Below are positions 13,726 through 17,207 of a stretch of 17,207 nucleotides of DNA, piece after piece. Made by a program: the position numbers and the translations under genes. The stretch spans positions 1 through 17,207 of the forward strand of contig SKMG01000187.1 of the NCBI GenBank assembly GCA_007121175.1. Direction: 5' to 3'. How positions within the stretch are numbered: position 1 is the stretch's first letter; the number at the start of each line of letters is the position of its first letter. The notes beneath the pieces were generated by a model, which was given only the letters and a program-made list of their open reading frames with translations, was not told the origin of the DNA and made no database searches. This stretch comes from Trueperaceae bacterium. GTDB lineage: Bacteria > Deinococcota > Deinococci > Deinococcales > Trueperaceae.

Positions 13726-15297
13726 GTGCCGCGCATCCTCGTGACCGATGTGATCAACCTGGGTGACGTCCGCTACCCCGATATCGAGGTGGTAGACCGG
13801 CCAGGTATCACGCGCGCCGAGCTGCTGGCCGTGATCGGCGAGTTCGACGGACTCATCACCCGCTCGCGCACGGAGGTCGACGAGCCGCTGCTGCGGGCCG
13901 CGCCGAGGCTCAAGGTGATCGGCCGCGGCGGGGTCGGCGTCGACAACATCGACCTCGAGGCCGCCAGCCGGCGCGGGATCGTGGTGCTCAACGCTCCCGA
14001 GTCGAACACCACCTCTGCCGCGGAGCTGACGATCGCGCTGCTGCTCGCCGCAGCCAGGGGCTTAGCGCGCTCCGACCGCCTCACGCGGGCCGGCGGCTGG
14101 GACCGCGCGTTCCTCGGCCGCGAGCTCACCGGCGCGCGCCTCGGCATCGTCGGTTTGGGCCGCATCGGCAGCCAGGTGGCTCAACGTGCCAGCGGGCTCG
14201 GCATGATCCCGCTCGCCTTCGACCCCTACATCACCCGGCAGCGCGCCGAGGAGCTCGGCGTAGCGCTCTTCGAGCGGCTCGAGGCGCTGCTCGAGCGTGC
14301 CGACGTGCTCACGGTGCACACGCCGCTCAACGACGAGACACGCGGCATGATCGGCGCGGCGGAGTTGGCGCTGCTGCCGCCGGGCGCGATCGTGGTGAAC
14401 GCCGCCCGCGGTGGCATCGTCGACGAGGCGGCGTTGGCTGCGGCGCTCGACCGGGGTCAGCTGCTCGCGGCCGGCATCGACGTCTTCGAGCAGGAGCCGC
14501 CGCCGAGCGACCATCCGCTGCTCGGGCGCGATGACGTGGTGATGAGCGCGCACCTAGGGGCGAACACGGTCGAGGCCCAGGCACGCGTGGGGAAGGAGAT
14601 CCTCGAGCGCACCGCGCTGGCGCTGCTCGGCGACCTCTCCCGCGGGGCGGTGAACGCCCCGGCGCTGGCGCCGCACGTGGTCAAGGCGCTCGGCCGCTAC
14701 CTCGAGCTGGGCGAGGCGCTCGGCCGCATGGTCAGCCAGCTTGCGCCGGGTCGTGTGCGGGAGCTGGCGGTGCGCTGCGAAGGGAGCTTCGCCGAGCCGG
14801 CCGAGCCCATCAAGGTCGCCGTCGCCAAGGGCTTCTTGGAGAGCATCCTCGACGAGTCGCCGAACTACGTCAGTGCGGTGGCGATCGCCAAGGAGCGCGG
14901 AGTGACCGTGCGCTTCGAGGAGGCGCCCGCTAGCGGCGCCTACCGCAGAGCGGTGACGGTGCTCGCGACCGGGGCCGGACCCACCGTCGAGGTGGCCGGC
15001 ACCGTGCTCGGCGACCAGCCGCGCATCGTGGCGATCGACGGCTACCCGATCGAGATCCGGCCGGAAGGGACGATGCTGATCTGCACCAACTACGATCGGC
15101 CAGGAGCGATCGGGAAGGTCGGGACCGTGCTCGGCGACGCCGGCGTGAACATCTCCGCCATGCAGCTCTCCCGGGTCGGCGAGGACGGGCTGGCGATGTT
15201 CGCGCTCACCCTCGACCAGGTTCCGCCGGAGCCGGTGCTCGAGCTGCTCCGGGACCTCCGCGACGTGATCCAGAGCCTGCGCACCGTGCGGCTGTAA
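13726..15297 (+). CDS. serA: D-3-phosphoglycerate dehydrogenase
   Basis: This 523-residue enzyme oxidises 3-phosphoglycerate to 3-phosphohydroxypyruvate, the first step of serine synthesis. The substrate and NAD-binding domains carry GRGGVGVDNIDL (67-78), the Rossmann motif GLGRIG (143-148), Arg228 in NAARGGIVDEAA, Glu257 in FEQEPP and His276 in SAHLGANT, the expected catalytic set. An intervening allosteric domain (about 320-445) and a C-terminal ACT domain (about 448-523) follow. The ACT domain has NYDRPGAIGKVGTVLG and NISAMQLSR. This is the long form, which can be feedback-inhibited by serine. The GTG start is preferred because the protein then begins MPRILVTDVI like its homologues and follows the TATGAT box. 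The aminotransferase starts 10 bp after the stop. Confidence 0.97.
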   Translation: MPRILVTDVINLGDVRYPDIEVVDRPGITRAELLAVIGEFDGLITRSRTEVDEPLLRAAPRLKVIGRGGVGVDNIDLEAASRRGIVVLNAPESNTTSAAELTIALLLAAARGLARSDRLTRAGGWDRAFLGRELTGARLGIVGLGRIGSQVAQRASGLGMIPLAFDPYITRQRAEELGVALFERLEALLERADVLTVHTPLNDETRGMIGAAELALLPPGAIVVNAARGGIVDEAALAAALDRGQLLAAGIDVFEQEPPPSDHPLLGRDDVVMSAHLGANTVEAQARVGKEILERTALALLGDLSRGAVNAPALAPHVVKALGRYLELGEALGRMVSQLAPGRVRELAVRCEGSFAEPAEPIKVAVAKGFLESILDESPNYVSAVAIAKERGVTVRFEEAPASGAYRRAVTVLATGAGPTVEVAGTVLGDQPRIVAIDGYPIEIRPEGTMLICTNYDRPGAIGKVGTVLGDAGVNISAMQLSRVGEDGLAMFALTLDQVPPEPVLELLRDLRDVIQSLRTVRL

Positions 15298-15303
15298 GGA
15301 GGT
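15296..15303 (+). promoter_or_regulatory. Perfect Shine-Dalgarno before the class V aminotransferase
   Basis: AAGGAGGT begins inside the serA stop codon and lies 4 nt before the ATG at 15308. It shows that this organism uses classical ribosome binding sites inside operons, in contrast to the genes here that lack one and carry a -10 box next to the start codon. Confidence 0.8.
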
Positions 15304-15307
15304 CGGC

Positions 15308-16462
15308 ATGGCCTTCGATGAGCGTCTGCTCGCACCCGGACCGGTGGCCATCTCGCCGGCGGTTCGCGCCGTGCTGGCGCGCCCCGCGGCCCACCACCGC
15401 TCGCCGGCGGTGCGCGCGGCCTTCGAGCGTGCGCGCGCGCTCCTCGCGGAGCTGCTGCTGGTGCCCGGGGACGATGTCTTGCTGCTCGCCGGCTCCGGCA
15501 CCACGGCGTTCGAGGCCGCCTTCGTCGCCAGTGTGCCGGCCGGGGCGGCGGTGGTGGCCGCGCACGCCGGCAAGTTCGGCGAGCGCTGGGCGCAGCTGGC
15601 GCGCCGCTACGGTCACGAGGTGGTGCCGGTCGAAGCGCCCTGGGGCAGCGTGCTGGAGCCGGCGGCTGTCGCCGCCGCGCTCTCCAGGCGGCCGACTGCG
15701 GCTGCGCTGACCATCGTCCACTCCGAGACCTCGACCGGAGTCCTCCACGACCTGCGCGCGATCGCGGCGGCCGCGCGCGAGGCCGCGCCCGAGACGCTGA
15801 TCCTGGTGGACGCCGTCACCAGCCTGGCGGCCGCTGAGCTGCGGCCACGCGAGTGGGGCCTCGACGCGGTGATCGCCGGATCCCAGAAGGGCGTGATGCT
15901 GCCGCCCGGCCTGGGCTTCGCCTGGCTCTCGGAGCGCGCCTGGCAGCGCGTGCCCGAGCCGGGCCTGCGCCATGCCGCCTTCACGCTCGACCTGCACGCC
16001 GAGCGGCCCCGGCAGCGGCAGGGTCGCACCGGTACCACGCCGCCGGTGCCGCTGCTGCTGGCGCTCGAAGTCGGCTTACATGAGCTGCTCGACTTCGGGA
16101 TCGAGGCCTGGTGGCGGCACAAGGCAGAGCTCAACGCGGCTGTCCTGTGCGGCCTCGAGGCCCTTCATTGCCCGCCCTTCGCAGCCCGGCCCAGCCCGGC
16201 GGTGGCGGCCGTGTCGCTGCCGGACGGGGTCGACGCCGCCGAGCTGTCGCGCGCGCTGCTGCGCCTGGGCGTGCGGGTCGGCAGCGGCCAGGACGGCTTC
16301 GCCAGGCGCTTGCTCCGCCCCAGCGTGCTCGGCCACGTCGACGCGTTCGATGCCCTCGCCATCGTCGCGGCGTTCGAGCGGGCGCTCCACGCCCTCGGCG
16401 TGCCGGTGCCGGTCGGGGCAGGGGTAGCGCGCTTCCAGCGGAGGCTCGTCGAGGGCGCCTAG
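15308..16462 (+). CDS. Class V PLP aminotransferase (SerC-like role possible)
   Basis: This 384-residue protein belongs to the class V aminotransferases related to alanine/serine-glyoxylate aminotransferase. It begins LLAPGPVAISPAV, then HHRSPAVRAAF (29-39), AGSGTTAFEAA (61-71), HSETSTGVLHD (138-148), Asp168 in LVDAVTSL, and the PLP lysine Lys194 in AGSQKGVMLPPG. The tail has GVRVGSGQDGF and LRPSVLGHVD. A perfect AAGGAGGT ribosome binding site (15296-15303), overlapping the serA stop, precedes the ATG. Tight coupling to serA suggests it converts 3-phosphohydroxypyruvate to phosphoserine in place of classical SerC; glyoxylate or alanine transamination is the alternative. Its stop overlaps the stop of the convergent methyltransferase gene. 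Confidence 0.9.
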   Translation: MAFDERLLAPGPVAISPAVRAVLARPAAHHRSPAVRAAFERARALLAELLLVPGDDVLLLAGSGTTAFEAAFVASVPAGAAVVAAHAGKFGERWAQLARRYGHEVVPVEAPWGSVLEPAAVAAALSRRPTAAALTIVHSETSTGVLHDLRAIAAAAREAAPETLILVDAVTSLAAAELRPREWGLDAVIAGSQKGVMLPPGLGFAWLSERAWQRVPEPGLRHAAFTLDLHAERPRQRQGRTGTTPPVPLLLALEVGLHELLDFGIEAWWRHKAELNAAVLCGLEALHCPPFAARPSPAVAAVSLPDGVDAAELSRALLRLGVRVGSGQDGFARRLLRPSVLGHVDAFDALAIVAAFERALHALGVPVPVGAGVARFQRRLVEGA

Positions 16463-17207
16463 GGGCGAGCGATGAACGCCCAGACCGACGACGCCTCACG
16501 CACCGGGCCGCGGTCGAAGTCGCCGTAGCAGCGGACGTCGGCGAAGCCCGCCGAGCGCAGCGCCCGCTCCAGTTCGTAGCGCTGGTAGTAGCGCTGCCGC
16601 AAGGTCGCGTGCCGGCGCCGCACCAGCCCGTCGGCACCCGCCTCGTCCAGCCGGGACTCGCTGACCACCAGCTGCTGCACCGGGTCGTGCTGCTGCCACA
16701 CCAGCAGGTCTGCGTTCTCGCCGAGCTCGGTGCGGACCACCTCGGCGCGCACCAGGCCGGCCTGCGCGAAGCGCGGCGAGTAGACGTCGCAGGCGAACGC
16801 GCCGCCGCTGGCGAGGTGCTCGCGGGCGAGCGCCAGCGCGCTGTCTTGGTCCTCGAGCCGCTCGAGGTGCATGAGCGTGTTGAAAGGCGCCAGCACCAGC
16901 GCGAAGCGCTCATCGAGCACCAGGCTGCGCGCGTCGCCCGCCAGCAGGCGGACGCGCGCGGCGATGCCGGGATCGCTGGCTGCGGCGCTCGCCAGGCGCT
17001 CGGCGGCACGGGAACGCATCGCCGGGTGCGGCTCTACCGCCACCACCGGCAGGCCGAGCGCCGCCAGCGCCAGCGTCACCCTGCCGGTGCCGGCGCCCAG
17101 CTCGAGCACCGGTCCGGCCTGGTCCTCGGCGAGGCGACGGTAGAAGGCCAGGTCGTCGCGGTAGCCGGCGTGCTGGAGGTCGTACAGGCCGGGATCGTCG
17201 TAGAGCC
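16459..17207 (-). CDS. Class I SAM-dependent methyltransferase, N-terminus beyond the window
   Basis: The minus-strand frame is open to the right edge, so the start is not in the window; about 248 residues are visible. The first readable residues are LYDDPGLYDLQHAGYRDD, followed by the SAM-binding motif I LELGAGTGRVTL, the acidic post-I residue in VVAVEPHP, LLAGDARSL and FNTLMHLE, a standard Rossmann methyltransferase core. The C-terminal part has RQRYYQRYELERALRSAGF and VWAFIARP. An internal GTG at 17109 would cut off residues that match the family, so it is unlikely to be the true start. The substrate is unknown; small molecules are the usual targets of this group. Its TAG stop (minus strand) shares the CTAG at 16459-16462 with the aminotransferase stop. 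Confidence 0.88.
   Translation of the reverse strand, partial: LYDDPGLYDLQHAGYRDDLAFYRRLAEDQAGPVLELGAGTGRVTLALAALGLPVVAVEPHPAMRSRAAERLASAAASDPGIAARVRLLAGDARSLVLDERFALVLAPFNTLMHLERLEDQDSALALAREHLASGGAFACDVYSPRFAQAGLVRAEVVRTELGENADLLVWQQHDPVQQLVVSESRLDEAGADGLVRRRHATLRQRYYQRYELERALRSAGFADVRCYGDFDRGPVREASSVWAFIARP

Overview
The window is about 17.2 kb of very GC-rich bacterial chromosome carrying mostly core housekeeping genes. My best guess for the source is Deinococcota, possibly close to Truepera. This is inference from four things: several genes whose -10 box sits directly before the start codon (leaderless style), a MurE in which the usual DNP[RA] substrate motif reads EDHR, a long RecG with an extra N-terminal domain, and a tandem LEA-type lipoprotein. 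An actinobacterial or Chloroflexota source cannot be excluded without a search.

Layout, left to right. (1) 1-747: a VapB-type antitoxin gene with a good ribosome binding site, overlapped by a decayed vapC toxin (in-frame stop plus later frame damage) and closed by a hairpin-T terminator. (2) 747-1144: three minus-strand tRNA genes, transcribed as Ser(UGA), Ser(GCU), Arg(ACG), with a near-consensus promoter at 1115-1144. (3) 1317-5370, minus strand: deoxynucleoside kinase, murE, pyrimidine-nucleoside phosphorylase and an ASCH-domain protein. The first pair overlaps through GTGA and the last pair through ATGA. (4) 5430-6872, plus strand: a CNNM/CBS/CorC-HlyC membrane protein, divergent from the kinase. 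(5) 6874-9464, minus strand: a DHA2-type MFS exporter translationally coupled (TGATG) to alanine racemase. (6) 9545-13620, plus strand: recG, an unrecognised small membrane protein, and a lipoprotein with two LEA-type domains. (7) 13726-16462, plus strand: serA followed by a class V aminotransferase that is a candidate for the next step of serine synthesis. (8) 16459-17207, minus strand: a SAM-dependent methyltransferase that runs off the right edge.

Functional threads are peptidoglycan precursors (murE, alr), nucleoside salvage (kinase, phosphorylase, perhaps the ASCH protein), serine synthesis (serA plus aminotransferase), and genome or stress maintenance (recG, LEA lipoprotein). I see no CRISPR array, prophage, insertion sequence or biosynthetic cluster. 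The main item of interest is regulatory: recG, the LEA gene, serA and the phosphorylase gene each carry a TAnnnT box ending 5-6 nt before the start codon with no usable Shine-Dalgarno, whereas the aminotransferase inside an operon has a perfect one. The second is the broken toxin beside the tRNA cluster.
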